Positions 1-13,662 are shown, counted from the first letter of the stretch. The stretch: 64,000 nucleotides of DNA from Phymorhynchus buccinoides (GCA_017654935.2 CM065684.1:55485281-55549280), one strand, 5' to 3'. A program made the numbers and translations. The notes: generated by a model not told the origin, from the letters alone.

Positions 1-250
1 CTTTCTCCTGTCCTCACTGTCAGAGATCCTTCCTGGCTCGCATTGGCCTCACTAGCTCTGCAACCCCGACAGATCCCCCCAACTCTTTCTCCTGTCCTCA
101 CTGTCAGAGATCCTTCCTGGCTCGCATTGGCCTCACTAGCTCTGTAACCCCGACAGATCCCCCCAACTCTTTCTCCTGTCCTCACTGTCAGAGATCCTTC
201 CTGGCTCGCATTGGCCTCACTAGCCATATGCGAACTCATCTAGCATCCTA
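1..250 (+). repeat. LINE-type zinc-finger C-terminus with an 84-bp triplication
   Basis: Three near-identical 84-bp (28-codon) units begin at 1, 85 and 169. The last reads CPHCQRSFLARIGLTSHMRT and ends in a stop, a C2H2 motif typical of the 3' end of some non-LTR retrotransposon ORFs. The first two units lack the second half of the finger. Confidence 0.6.
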
Positions 251-464
251 GATTTTCACAAGGACGAACTGTTGAAGCATAGTCATCCCTCAGGACGGAC
301 AAACGATTATTATGGATGTAAGAATATCTTTGAATTCTGTTGGACGCATGGCAATGAAAATGTTGCTATTGTTGTTCTCTGACTATGGCTGTAAGAAAAC
401 ATGGACATTCTGTTAATCATTGATACATGTCCTGAGGCCCAGGTCATAGGTAGAACACGATCAT

Positions 465-682
465 CAGGGCTCCCAATCGTCCCGCAAAACAAGGGGTCCC
501 AGGGACTCCTTCACTTACAGTATAGAGGGTCCTAGAGGAGGGATAGAGGGTCCCAGTGGCATTGCGAATGCTAAAAAGAATTTTTCTAGTGCATCCCTGG
601 GACCCCCTGCACATTCTTTTAGAGGGTCCTTTGGGATTTTAGTGCTTCATAGACCCCCAAATGGGGGTCCCTGGGAGCCCTG
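465..682. mobile_element. MITE with CAGGGCTCCCA ends, copy 1
   Basis: 218 bp bounded by CAGGGCTCCCA and TGGGAGCCCTG. An inverted copy is at 17443-17664. The interior is rich in GGGTCCC-type motifs. No clear target duplication remains here. Probably hAT-like. Confidence 0.7.
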
Positions 683-903
683 ATTGAAAATAACTGAAAA
701 TGTTCTATTGAGTTCCCCCCTACAGGACAAGTTTCCTGTTGATTTTGTTTATACTGATTGACTTTGTCCTAATGATTTCTGCCAGAGCCAGAACGTTTTG
801 TCCCATTTACTGTCTTATTTCATGACAGTTTGTTCTGCTTTCACTTTTCCATCCTTGGTGTATCACTGGGTGCCTGTGAAGTGGTGGTATGTGCATGTTT
901 CAG

Positions 904-988
904 ACGCAGACACGAAAACGGTCTGACCATCACGGCGGTTGCCTGGAGCCCTGCCAACAAACATCACTTGGCCTTCTGTGACAGGGAG
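904..988 (+). CDS. WDHD1: WDHD1 exon: last WD40 unit
   Basis: The acceptor ends in TTTCAG and the donor is GAG|GTCAGT. The reading ITAVAWSPANKHHLAFCDRE matches the WD unit before the acidic linker of WDHD1. The first base completes a codon from an exon outside the window. Confidence 0.93.
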
Positions 989-3900
989 GTCAGTCAGTGT
1001 TACTGTGTGTGCTGTATTGTGTGGAACGGTATGTATTGTATCCCCCGCGGGTAATAATAATAATAATAATGACAATTTATATAGCGCTTATTCTCCTTAC
1101 AGGGCTCTAAGCGCTTCACAAAGAAGTTAAAAATCTGAGCAAAAACAACAACAAAACAACGCACTTATCATAAGGAACAACCCGAAACGAAATCACGATA
1201 ACTACATTTACGTCACCCCCCCCGCCCCCTTTCACACCTAGAATCCAAACCATTACAAATATCGTTTTCCACGCAAAAGGCATTTTCTCACACTATCCCC
1301 CCCCCCCCCCCCCTCCGCCCACCCCCCTCATTCACCATCCCCCTTCATAGACCTCAAGCTGACCTACTTTTCATAGAATAGATCTCCCAGCACACACGCA
1401 TGCATGCACACACACACATGTAGGGGAGGGGGGGGGGGTGTCTTTCGTACATATAGTCCCCCCACCTTCTGGAAGTCTTGTGCTTGTAACGTCCTCTAAT
1501 CTGTCACTCTTTAACACAACCACCCATCTGATGATCAGATGCCCCACCTACAGCGTCAACAGCAGACCACTATATTCCGACTACGGACTGGTCACTGCTG
1601 ACTGCGTGCCCACATGTACCGCCTTGGGCTGTCACACACCTCACTGCCCGTGTGAGACAAGCCCACATGTACCGCCTTGGGCTGTCACATACACCTGACT
1701 GCCTGTGTGAGACAGGCCCACAAACCCCCGAGCACATCCTGCAGTCCTGCCCCCTGTATCAAGTAGACCCAATACATGAATTTCACGTGAATCATGACTC
1801 ACATCGTCACAATCGCATCACATTCAGGCATCAGAATTGTCAGAGGATGATGAAATAGAAACACCCGAGGATTGAGATTGAGAATTTCTGACAGAGGATT
1901 GGCCTCTTCTGTCAGAGGTTTTGACTTTAAATTGAGTGTTATCTTTTCTGTTAAATAGCATTTTAAAGTGATTTATCACTGCATAAAGCCTTTTTGGTGA
2001 TGTTGGGAACTGATTTCAGTGTTGTCCCTCTACAGTCTGGGGCCTTGGTGGCCCTTGTACTGCGGTTTTCAGAGGATTGGACTTCAGACTATTCTGATGC
2101 CTGACATTGACAGCGAATCGTATGTAGTGTAGCAGGCCCTTTAGGTGTTAGCCATTGGGTTGGGTTTGGGATTGTGACGATGTGAGTCATGATTCACATG
2201 AAATTCGTGTATTGGGTCTACTTGAGTATATAGAGCGAAAGTAGTAGAATTATTTTTAGACGAAAGTATTTCACGTGAATCATGACTCGCGTCGTCACAA
2301 TCGCATCGCATTGACAGCGAATCGTATGTAGTGTAGCAGGCCCTTTAGGTGTTAGCCATTGGGTTGGGTTTGGGGCACTTGCATCTTTTACTGAGTCATT
2401 GATCTATTTGCCAGTTTTAATTTTGGGACACAAAATGATAATAGTTGGTCGTGTGTCTGTATTGAGTCAGTGGGTGGATGTCTTGTGCTTCCATTTGGGG
2501 AGCTGGACGACCCCGCTCTCCCCGTGGGGATACTGGGGATTCTTTGTACAAATAGTTCACCCACCTTCTGGAAGTTCTATGCTGGCAACTCCTGCCTTTT
2601 AAAAAAAATCTTCCAAATAATGTTCTCCTTTGAGCACCTCCAAAATTGGAATGTGTCTGCTGAATGCAGCGGGGAGACCAGTGAAAACTGAAAAACGGAC
2701 ACATACGTCAGAAGAAGAGGAAATGTCTATGTGATAAATTGAATTCTATTAGCCTTATGGCTTAAGGTTTAAATTTTTTTACATAATTTGCGGTCTGTTC
2801 TTTTTCAGGGTCAGTTGGGTTTAGCAGAAGACTTGCTGACGTCACAGGTATGCATTTCAACATAGTTATTTGTTTTTGTGGTTTTTAACAAAAATATTTA
2901 TATATTTTATTATTCTTTTGTGATTTTAATGGCTGTTATTTAATGCTTCTGAAACAGTTGTTACTTGATTGTAACATTACATCTGTATTTTGGCATCTGT
3001 GTTTGTATATCAATTTTTGAACTCAGATTACAGGTAATACAGTGGAACCTCCCTTATAAGACCTTTCAAAAATCATCCAAAATGAGGTCTTATAAGGGAG
3101 AAGTAGGTCTTATATGGGTGAGAGTCTTATAAGGGAGGTTCCGCTGTATTGAAATTGTTAGCTTTCTCTCAAAACTTGCATGTCTCTACATGTGAATGTC
3201 AATGCCTTGTGCTTCTCTCTGACAGGACAGCACAGAATCATCATCAACAGCGGTAGCAGCAAACTCGGAAGGCGTGTTTGACGACGACGACGACATGCTG
3301 ATTCAGGCCAGCTGCCATGCGGAGAAGAAGGAGGACCCCGATGATAACGGTGATGCCGACGACGATGACGACTCAGACAGCATCGACTTGGGTGCGATTA
3401 AGAAGACCTTGATGCCCGTCATCATGGGTGAAGACGAGGAGAGTCAAGGTGAGCATCGACTTGGGTGCGATTAACAGACCTGCATACCCCTACGAATTTT
3501 CCGTAGTTCCTACGGAATTTGACTATAAACTACGGAACTACGGTTGATATCCAAATTCTACGATTTTCTGTTACCACAAAGTACGTTTTTTTTAGCACGG
3601 TTCGTTTGAGGTCCGCTTGCCTCTATGCCGGTTCGTTCGAAGTTCGCATAGGCGCGCGGCAAGTAGGGCTCTCGCGCATGCGCCGTCTGACATTAGCGTG
3701 ACCAAAATGGCGGCGAGAGAGTCATGGGTATCAGTGTGTTCTGGGGAGCTGTCGGTGGACGGTCTTGGTGGCGCACTCGGAGGAGGACCTCACTCACGCT
3801 GGCTCCGCGACTAGGAGAATAGTGTCGTCAGTAGGGGGCTTAGTAGGTGGTGTCCTGAACAGGCTCCACTGAACTCCACCAAAGTGACTCAGCAGAAGTG

Positions 3901-4696
3901 CAGTGTCTCCTCGGTTGGTTGCCTCCTGACGGCCTAACAGATTCACTCCCCTTGGACTGCTGGTCTCGGATTCTGCGACTTGAACAAAGCGGGGTGTAGC
4001 TGCGCATTGGGATTCAGAACGAGCGGCGTGGGAGCAACGCCACTGTACGGCCCCGAAGATGGGACAGCAACAAAAAAAAAGAAGAAAAAAAGAAGACCTT
4101 GATGCCCGTCATGGGTGAAGAGGAGGAGAGTCGAGGTGAGCGGTGTTTGGTTTGGGTGATGTGAACTGTCATCCAGCCCGAGTTCCTCTACCACTTTGAG
4201 CAGAAGGCTACCTTTTTCGGACCTCCCCATCACATCGAAATTGATCATTTCACTCTTTAGCATGGGTGCAACTTTTCCTGGTATACAAGGATTTCCTGTT
4301 TTTGAAATTTACCAGAAAAGGAATTTCCTGTTTTTAAAACTTGTCAAACAAGATCTTTGTGTGTCTACTGTAGTTTTGAATTTTTAAAAAAACTATCAAA
4401 CACCAAGCTTTCTGTGTGTAAGATCTCCATTTATTACTAGCAAAACGCTGAATAAAAAGATAAGCTCTCCACTTTTCTAAAGTTGTTGGGCACTGTGATT
4501 TAAAATTAGTCCAAGAAGGCAGACAGGAAGGAAATTAATGGAAATGACAAACGTGATTATCGTTAAAATTGTGGATTTTGAAGTGAAAAGAGTAGGCTGT
4601 GTACAATAAACCACATGTGTGAATACACACACTCTCATGTATGTTTGCTTATTCAGTGTCCATCTCTAAATAACATTTTGACTTGACTTGACTTGA

Positions 4697-4768
<72 letters not shown>

Positions 4769-7700
4769 CTCAAATAACATACTTCTTGCTGATGACATTA
4801 TTAAACTAATTCATTCATCATTTGTCACTCACATTCTACACACCTCACTACCATGGTGTGGTAGAAAAATTTAGTTATACTTCCCTGTAGGAAATATAAT
4901 TTTTTTTAAACCATTTTCATCCGACAGATTCCATATGGGGAGCCAAGCCAGGGGAAGGGGCCTCGGCTGTGACAAGCTCGGCCCCAGTGGCCCCAGTGAT
5001 AGTGGCAGGGTTCAAACCCACCCCCATGCAGAAGCCCTTCCAGCCCGGATCCACCCCCGTCCACCTTGCCAGCAGGTTCATGGTAAGACACCAATTGACA
5101 TAAGCTAGAACACCAAGGCTACATCAAAATGTTATGCTTTGCATAGTTATGTGGGGATTGTCTTTAGCCATGACAAGCTCCTAGCATAATATCAGTCTAA
5201 AATCCTCTGAAGTCGAAGTGTGCCTGCCCATGTGGTGGGGTAATCAAAAACAGTCACACACACGTAATGTTCTCATCCCTAGCTGGTGCATTTATACCAT
5301 AGTGTTCAAGTGCTTCAGCTGCTGGGATGATCCCTGGAATCTTTAAGCCAGGGTACGACAACAACATGGTAAGACAGACCTGGTTACACTATGCATTTTG
5401 AGTTGCATTCTACATACAGGGAAACCCATTTAGTACGAATACGGTTTAAACGAGAGCCCGTGTTTAGCGAGTGGTTTCAAAATTCCCGACCACAAGCCTT
5501 CTTTTTCCTTGTTAAATAATTCTGCATACAACGAGCTCGCTACAACGAGCAACTTGCATATAACGTACAATTTATTGACTCCCAAAGTCAAGCTTTTATG
5601 CAAAAACTACGCGGTTAGAACGAGAACGCACTTACAACCACACCGCCATCCCAAAGTCAAGCTTTCTTGCACAACTACCTGGCTAGAACGAGAACACGCT
5701 GACAACAGCATCGCCATCTTGACTGACCCCTCGATATGTAAGCGGCATTCTGATTGGCCGATATAACAACTTGGGTGTCTGCAGCGCAAGCAGACGACAC
5801 TGGACTCGCTCTTTGCGCACTGATCTTGTGACTTCCGGGAAATTTTAACTTTCTCTTAAAGCGCGTGTGTGGATTTGATGTTTTTGATGTTATCGTGTGT
5901 TAATAAACTGTTTTAAAGTGTATGTAATCAGCATTAAAAACCCTATGGATACAGGATACTGGGCTTACAACCATGCTTTGTTGGGTAAGTGTGTTGTTTC
6001 CGTTTTTCTGTCTTTTTCACACTTTACCAACACGCACATCACAGTAGATGTGAGGACCGATTGATAGGTTCGTCAGGGTTGCCAAAATCGATAAAATGGT
6101 TTGAACGAGCAATGCTTACAACGAGTAAATTGGCCCTCTCCCCTGGAATTCGTACTAAACGGGTTTCACTGTAATTTGAACCTGTGCTGCTCTTCCAATT
6201 TTTTTTTTTGGCAGCGCATTTCACTTTTTGTTGTGCTAGACATATTAATAATAAGACATATTAATAATAATGAATATTTATATAGCATGATACCCCATAG
6301 TGGGCTCATCACGCTTTACAAAGGCATCACAAAAGTATTGGGGAAAAATAAACACACAAATTATTCAGGCACATACTAATTATACTTAGCAGTAAAATCA
6401 TACAAAAAAAACCAACAGATTAAAAATGTCAAATAAGACCTAAACCTTTATAAAATAGCATGTCGTACCAAACAATGAATAATAAAATCTTTGAGGCACA
6501 CTAATCTTACACACGCGCACAGAGATGGGGGGGGAGGGGGGGAGAGAGAGAGAAACACGCTCTAAAATTTAAACCCACTTAATATATTCTGTGAAAAGTT
6601 ATGGTGAAGAATATTGTTGACATTATTTTCTGAATCGCTTTAGGTTATCTCAAATGTCACCTAGGCCAGGGTAGTTGGGTTTTTTCTTCTCATTTTCCCC
6701 CAAACTGCCCCCCAAAAAAGTGAGATGGGAAATGATCGTGTTAGCCTGCCATAATGTTGTGCAGAAGTGGAATAGCGTGGGCATAGTGCGCCAGTACAAC
6801 ACGGAGGAAGAGAGTTCCATCGACGTGGAGTTCCACGACACCGCCACGCACCACGCCATGCATGTGTCCAACACCGCAGACTACACCATGGCAGACCTGT
6901 CCCCGCAAGCCGTGGTGCTGGCCACTGCCAGTGATGAGGACAACAACAGGTGGCTGTAGTGTAGCATGGTGTAGTGGAGTATAGTACAGTGTAGTATAGA
7001 CAGGGTTCGCACAGTCTTTGAAGGTCTTTGAAAGTCTTTGAGAAATGGAGTGCCATTTTCAAGTCTTTGAAAATTGGCTTTGGTCTGTGAAAATCGTAAA
7101 AGGGTTTGTGAAAAAGTCATTGACATCTTAAAAAGTCATTGATGCCGTCAGATTTTTTTTTTAGTTTTCAGAATTAATAAAGAAGCAATTCATGGCTTAT
7201 TTTTCGATATCTGTGGTTCGACGATCCAGTTCTGTCGAGCAGACACCCTCGATTTGTCAAGAGTTACTTCCCTTAGCTATGTCTGGGTCTTTTTGCTACA
7301 CTGGTGCAAAGAGTGATTGTGATCGAAGCAATCGTCATCATTGCATGTCGTGAGAGGTCTGAAAATAGGATAGAGGGTCTTTGAAAAGGTCTTTGAAAGT
7401 TTGTGAATTTTGGTATCAAAAATCTGTACGAACCCTGATAGAATAATATAGTGTAGTATTGTACATATTTACCAACACTGCGGACTACGCCATGGCAGAC
7501 CCATCCCCGCAAGCCGTAGTGCTGGCCAATGCCAGTGATGAGGACAACAGGTGGCTGTAGTGTAGCATGGTATAGTGGAGTATAGTATAGTGTAGTATTG
7601 TACAGATTTACCAACACTGCGGACTTCACCATGGCAGACCTGTCCCTACAAGCCGTAGTGCTGGCCACTGCCAGTGATGAGGACAGGTGGGTGGCAGAGT

Positions 7701-10700
7701 GGTTAAGACGTTCACCTGCCAAATGTAATGCGTGACTGCAACGTGAGTGACACAGGTTCAAATCCCGGCCTCACCCTTTCTTTCTAGTTCGACAGGAAAA
7801 TCGAACTGAACGTCGAGTCCTTCGGATGGGGACTTAATTTTAAAGCTTATCTGACCCGTGCGCTTTACGCACGTAAAAATCCCACGGCAGTTGAAAGTCG
7901 GTAAGAGAAAGGAGAAATCCCGCTGCCTGGTATGGCCAAATTGATAGCTAGGTTTTCCAAGTGTGGCCACACCTCTTCCACACCCTGTGCCCCCCAAAAA
8001 TTTAAAAAAAAAAAAAAAAATTGGGCAGGCGCTGCACTTGCGTCTGGGGAAGAGCAGCCCAAATTTCACAGAGGTCTCTGTGACTAGAATATACCAAATA
8101 CCAACAACAGGTGGCTGTAGTATAGCATAGTGTAGTGTAGCATAGTAAAATTAGTATAGTATACTGTAGTATTGTGTAGTATTATATAGTATTGTGTGAG
8201 TGTGCTTCTGTGTGTTTTATTTTTGTAGCTTATGTAAGAAACATTTTATTGTTAGTGTTTTGTGTGCATCCGGAGCAATGATTTTCTTTGTACTTTGTAA
8301 TTCAAAGACAAGTGAATAAACTTGTGAACTTACTGTGTGCAGCAAAATGCTGGTGATGCACTTTGGGTCGTGGGACAGCGCCAAGGAATGGAGTGTCACC
8401 ATGCCAGAGGGAGAGGTCATACAGGTCGGTTAACTCATTCAACACTGGCCGATTGCTTCCCTTTACAACCGTTCAACACGAATGTACGCTATTGCGTACA
8501 TAGTGTTTAAACATTCACACTTCACAACACAGCGAAGCCATGCAACCCAAACTGGTATAAAAGTGTTCCTCTACGGTCCCTTAATAGTTTTCAACCAATG
8601 AAATGACTTCTAGTCTATTTTTAGGACTGCAATGAATGAAAACGAGTCACTACCCCTGTCTTTGTCATGCTTTAAAAAAAAAATCTAATAATAAAAATTT
8701 TACTTTGGAATCATGATATATGCTAGCTTTTATCATTATAAACAATACCGCAAATTTTCAGAACTGTGCGGTTAGGCATTATTTAAACAAATATTTTTAT
8801 GTAATGATGCAAACCTGCTAGTGCTGAACGTTTGCGCGAAACATGTACGCTATAGCGTACATTAGTGTTGAGAGAGTTAATGCACTGTGTACAGGTGCTG
8901 TTATCTTTCTCTCTTGCAGATATCTTATGTTGTTGTTCCCTGGCTTAAAGACTCCCGGGATCATCCCAACAGCGGAAGCACTTGAAAACTATGGTATGAG
9001 TGCATCAGCTGCGGATGAGAACATTACGTGTGTGACCGTTTTTGATTACCCCGCCACATGGACAGTGACTTTGGGGGATTTGGGAGACTGATGAAGTTAT
9101 GCTAGGAGCTTGTCATGGCTAAAGACAATCCCCACATAATTATATAGAACATTGCAACATTTTGATGTAGCCTTGGTGTTCTAGCTTATGTCAATTGCTC
9201 TGACACAGCCTTATGCCAAGGCGGGCAGATATCTAATGAATGTAGAAGAAGAAAACTTCTCAACACCCATATGTAAAGCTGTAATATTTCAAAATGTATT
9301 TCCTTCTTCGAACTAAAACAATCATTGATAAATCTTGATCCTCCGAAGTCGGAGTGTGGCTGCTCACGTGGCGTGGTAATCAAAAACAGTCCCACGTGTA
9401 ATGTTCTCATTCCTAGCTGGTGCATTTGTACCAAGTGTTCAAGTGCTTTCGGATGAGAAGATAAACCGAGGTCCCGTGTGCTCATGCACTTAGCACACGT
9501 TAAACCCAGTGGCAACGAAAAAGTTGTCATGTGGTCAAAATTAAACCCTCTCCCTTCCTTCCTCATCAGTCACAAAAATCGCATGCAGGTGGGAGCAACC
9601 CGAATTTCACAGAGACGCCTCTGTGACTATAATGTACCTAACCTAACCTAACCTGTTGGGATGATCCCTGGAGTCTTTTAGCCAGAGTGTGAACAACGAC
9701 GACAGATACTTCTGATGACTGACGTGCACGGTGGTCGTTTGCTCTTGTCTTTTGATGTCTGATGAATTTCTAATGCTTGCCTCTCTAAAGAAAATACATA
9801 TAAAATATCGTTGCCCGCATGCAAAAGAGGCATAAGTCGAAAGACGTCACTTCACACGAGGAATGGAAAACTGAACAGTTTGGTCATTTCAGGTCAATTA
9901 CATCATCTTTTGTTAATTTAGAGTCACAATCAGTGTTTTATCTTTGCAAATTGTTGTTTTACAGCTTTGTTAGATGATGCAGCTTGTCTAGATCAACTGG
10001 TAAGTCCAACACATCGAAGTTGACCAATTTTGAGTTACGTCTCTTTTGCATGCAGACGGCGATATGATATGTAATGTACCCTTTCGCCACCAATTTCGCC
10101 TTTTGACACCACATTGGTTTATTAAGACCCGTGTCACTAAAACAGTAAAGGGCATCAAATCAGGGTCTGTAATCCAATGGTTTTATGTTCTTAATTGTGA
10201 GATAAGTATAGGTCATATTTTTTTCATGTCATAGAACTGCACATACCATCTTTTCTTTACCCGGGTAAATTTACAGAAAGTTTTGGCTGAAAAATGGCTG
10301 GCGGTAAAAGGGTTGAAAAGAATAAAAAGAAATGGCATTCTGTGAAGTAGAAACAAATGAAACAGGATTCCTTTTACCTGCTTATTGTGGCAGATATTTT
10401 AGAAGTTTTTTCTGCATTCCGCTTCTCTATCCCTATGGGATGGATGCATGTGGGTGTGCCCGAAGCCTGAGTTCAGGCACTTTGATGCAGGTTCAGCAGG
10501 GGTCTGTCACAAAAAAATCCTATCCCACAAGAAATAGTGCTCTTGAAGTGAACACTAGGTTGAGTGCTGAAAATAACATTTCGGGCCCGTAAATAAGATA
10601 AACTGACTGATGCTGTAGGGTCCTGGTAGGCCGAGGGTAATCATGAGTGCGTCTCAGACCGTCAGCACGGGTAGTAGTATGTAAATTAAGCTAAATAGCC

Positions 10701-13662
10701 AATCGTTTTGGGAGTTTATGGACTACCTGAGGCGCACCCTCCACATTTGACACAAAATTCAGATTTTGTTATTATAGCTTACTATATTGTCAATCACATT
10801 ATAAGGCGCAGGGGTCTCGGTCTAGGAAAACACTATCACCTTATAGTCTGTAAAATACGCTAATTTGGATATTACTACCCGTGTTGACTGTCTTAAGACG
10901 CACTCCTGAAGACCATATGTCATGGTTTTTAGATGACTACCATATTTTTCGGACTATAAGGCGCACCCCCCAAATTTTACCCAAACTTCAGATTTTGTTA
11001 TTATATTTTCTTACTATTTTATTAGTCATATTATATATTATAAGGCGCAGGGGTCTGGGTCTGGGAAAAAAAGTATCGCCTTATAGTCCGAAAAATACGG
11101 TACATTTAACATTATTCTGACGCCTCAAGTTTTGCCAACAGGCGGTGGCAGCGGGGGAGGGGTGGGTGGCGGCAGCGACGTCGTGTCGCAACATGCGTCT
11201 GTTCACGGTGGGCGGCGTCCAGTTGTCCCCCTTCACCCTGCCGGGGCCTGTTGTCTGTCTGACGGGGCATGGCCACCGACTGATGGCTGTCTACCACGCC
11301 GCCATGGGTGAGCTCATGTTCTGAGCGTCTACTGTTGGTTAGTTAACTCAGGGGTCAGGGGGGCATGGGATGTGCCTGAAGCCTCAATTCAGGCAATTTG
11401 ATGCAGTTCCAGGCAGCTGACTGCCAGTAGACAAGGATGTTAGACTATGAAACCATGCTCTTGTACATCAGACAAGAAAGTTGAGGCGAAAGTTTGAGTC
11501 ACTGCACGCATCCATGTCAAGTGCTCCCGCAAAATTATGTGAAGATTGAACCAGTGGTTGGGAGTCTGATTGACATGTGTAAGATCTGCCATCTTGGCTC
11601 GTTTGGGAAAACTTTGATGCTGTTCAACCCACTTTGATAATTGGTTCATCAACTGTAACAAAGAATGTGGATTTCTGCCAGAACCCAGGCCTTCCTGCTT
11701 TTCATTGTGTGGGGTTTCACCCATGTTCCTGTTGTGTACTGTAGTGTAATAACACATGTGCTCTATTACCATTTCAGGCGACCAGAGCATGGCGTGCACC
11801 CCTTGACCCCACTAAGGCCAGAACCCAGGCCTTCCTGCTTTTCATTGTGTCCCTTGTTCCTGTTGTGTACTGTAGTGTAATAACACATGTGCTCTATTAC
11901 CATTTCAGGCGACCAGAGCATGGCGTGCACCCCTTGACCCCACTAAGGCCAGAACCCAGGCCTTCCTGCTTTTCATTGTGTCCCTTGTTCCTGTTGTGTG
12001 CTGTAGTGTAATAGCACATGTGCTCTATTACCATTTCAGGAGACCAGAGCATGGCGTGCACCCCTTGACCCCACTAAGGCCAGAACCCAGGCCTTCCTGC
12101 TTTTCATTGTGTCCCTTGTTCCTGTTGTGTGCTGTAGTGTAATAGCACATGTGCTCTATTACCATTTCAGGAGACCAGAGCATGGCGTGCACCCCTTGAC
12201 CCCACTAAGGCCAGAACCCAGGCCTTCCTGCTTTTCATTGTGTCCCTTGTTCCTGTTGTGTGCTGTAGTGTAATAGCACATGTGCTCTATTACCATTTCA
12301 GGAGACCAGAGCATGGCGTGCACCCCTTGACCCCACTAAGGCCAGAACCCAGGCCTTCCTGCTTTTCATTGTGTCCCTTGTTCCTGTTGTGTGCTGTAGT
12401 GTAATAGCACATGTGCTCTATTACCATTTCAGGCATCCCAGGAGACCAGAGCATGGCGTGCACCCCTGTCAACGTGAAGGGACAGAGGCGACCTACACAC
12501 ATGGGTGCAACTCTTTCAGTTTCACACTGATTTCTCTTTTTGTTATTTTGCCAGAAACTGAACTTCAGGTTTTTAAAAAAATTCCTCAACAACACCAAGC
12601 AATCGACCACAAGCAATTTGGGGCAACTTGGTTCTTCTATCCCGGAAGTCTCTCTCGGGGAATATTTAAAACTTCATGGCGATGCCATATTGTTGTCATA
12701 AGGCAATGTAAACATTTTACAAGGCTTATCGGACTTAAACTATCTGTCCATCATTTTAGTTGTCTGTCTGTCTCGTTATCTCTCTCTCTTGCGTTCCCCC
12801 CCTGAATGCTCTGGTTCTGCTCCTGTGCCCCGTCGGGGCCCTGGGCCACCCCTGCCTTCCAGGTTTTTTTTCATTTTGGGGAGTTGCACGCATGTACACA
12901 GCATCTTCTGTCTTTCTCATGCCCATTATACCGTTTCAGGCATCCCAGGAGACCAGAACATGGCGTGCACCACCGTGAACGTGAAGGGACAGAGGCGACC
13001 GACCCACCCAGTCCCCCTCCCTCTGTCTCCTCAGGCGTCTCTTAGCTGGGCAGGGTGAGTAGGGCTCACAGCAGTCATTCATTGCCTTTCTCTGCCATTG
13101 CTGCATTCTTTTTGTACTCCCATTTCTGTAATAACAGGACTACATTGGAATGGGAACGAGGGCCTGTGCGTTTCTCTGTTTCAGCGGTATGGGCATTAAG
13201 CAGGAAAATTGTCATGTCGTCTGGACGCATTCATGTATAGTTATCCCTATGACTGCATGTTGGCCATTTTGTGTTGGGGTGTGTTCAGGTTATCTGCACA
13301 GGGCACCCCCTTCACTATGGACAGTGAGGACTTGGTGACATTTGCAATGACTTGTAAATAAAAAGCAGGAGAAATGTGATATAAACTGAACGCATTCGTG
13401 TGTTATCCCTACGGCTGCATGTTGGTTGTTTTGTGTTGGGGCGTGTTCAGGTTCTCTGCGGAGGGCACGCCCTTCACCATGGACAGCGAGGGCCTGGTGA
13501 GGATGATGAACGCAGGACTGGGGGCCACGTGGACTCCAGTGGCCGACACCAGAGAGCAGGTCAGTTCACTATAAACGTGTTATTTTTTTAATTGTAAACA
13601 TTTTTGTTCGTTTTTCTTATATCATGTAAAACAAAAATAAACAACATGAAACCAACACACAC

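Larger units (their letters stand above)
3449..4139 (+). repeat. Partial duplicate of WDHD1 acidic-linker exon end, split by two insertions
   Basis: 3454-3474 repeats exon bases CATCGACTTGGGTGCGATTA, and 4086-4139 repeats the rest of the exon end with a second GGTGAGC donor. Between them lie a CAGACCTG-type transposon fragment (3475-3822) and a SINE (3823-4080). Confidence 0.85.

Noticed and set aside
5509..5766. 85-residue ORF, repeated at 22404-22147
   Set aside because: Lies inside the 755-bp non-autonomous element and has no recognisable domain; its conservation only reflects the young age of the two copies.
7687..7775. tRNA gene
   Set aside because: The A and B boxes are present but the cloverleaf is not convincing and the sequence continues into a SINE body with a shared tail.
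9637..9656. Telomere-like repeats (CTAAC)n
   Set aside because: Only a few units at the end of a SINE; simple tail, not telomeric TTAGGG.
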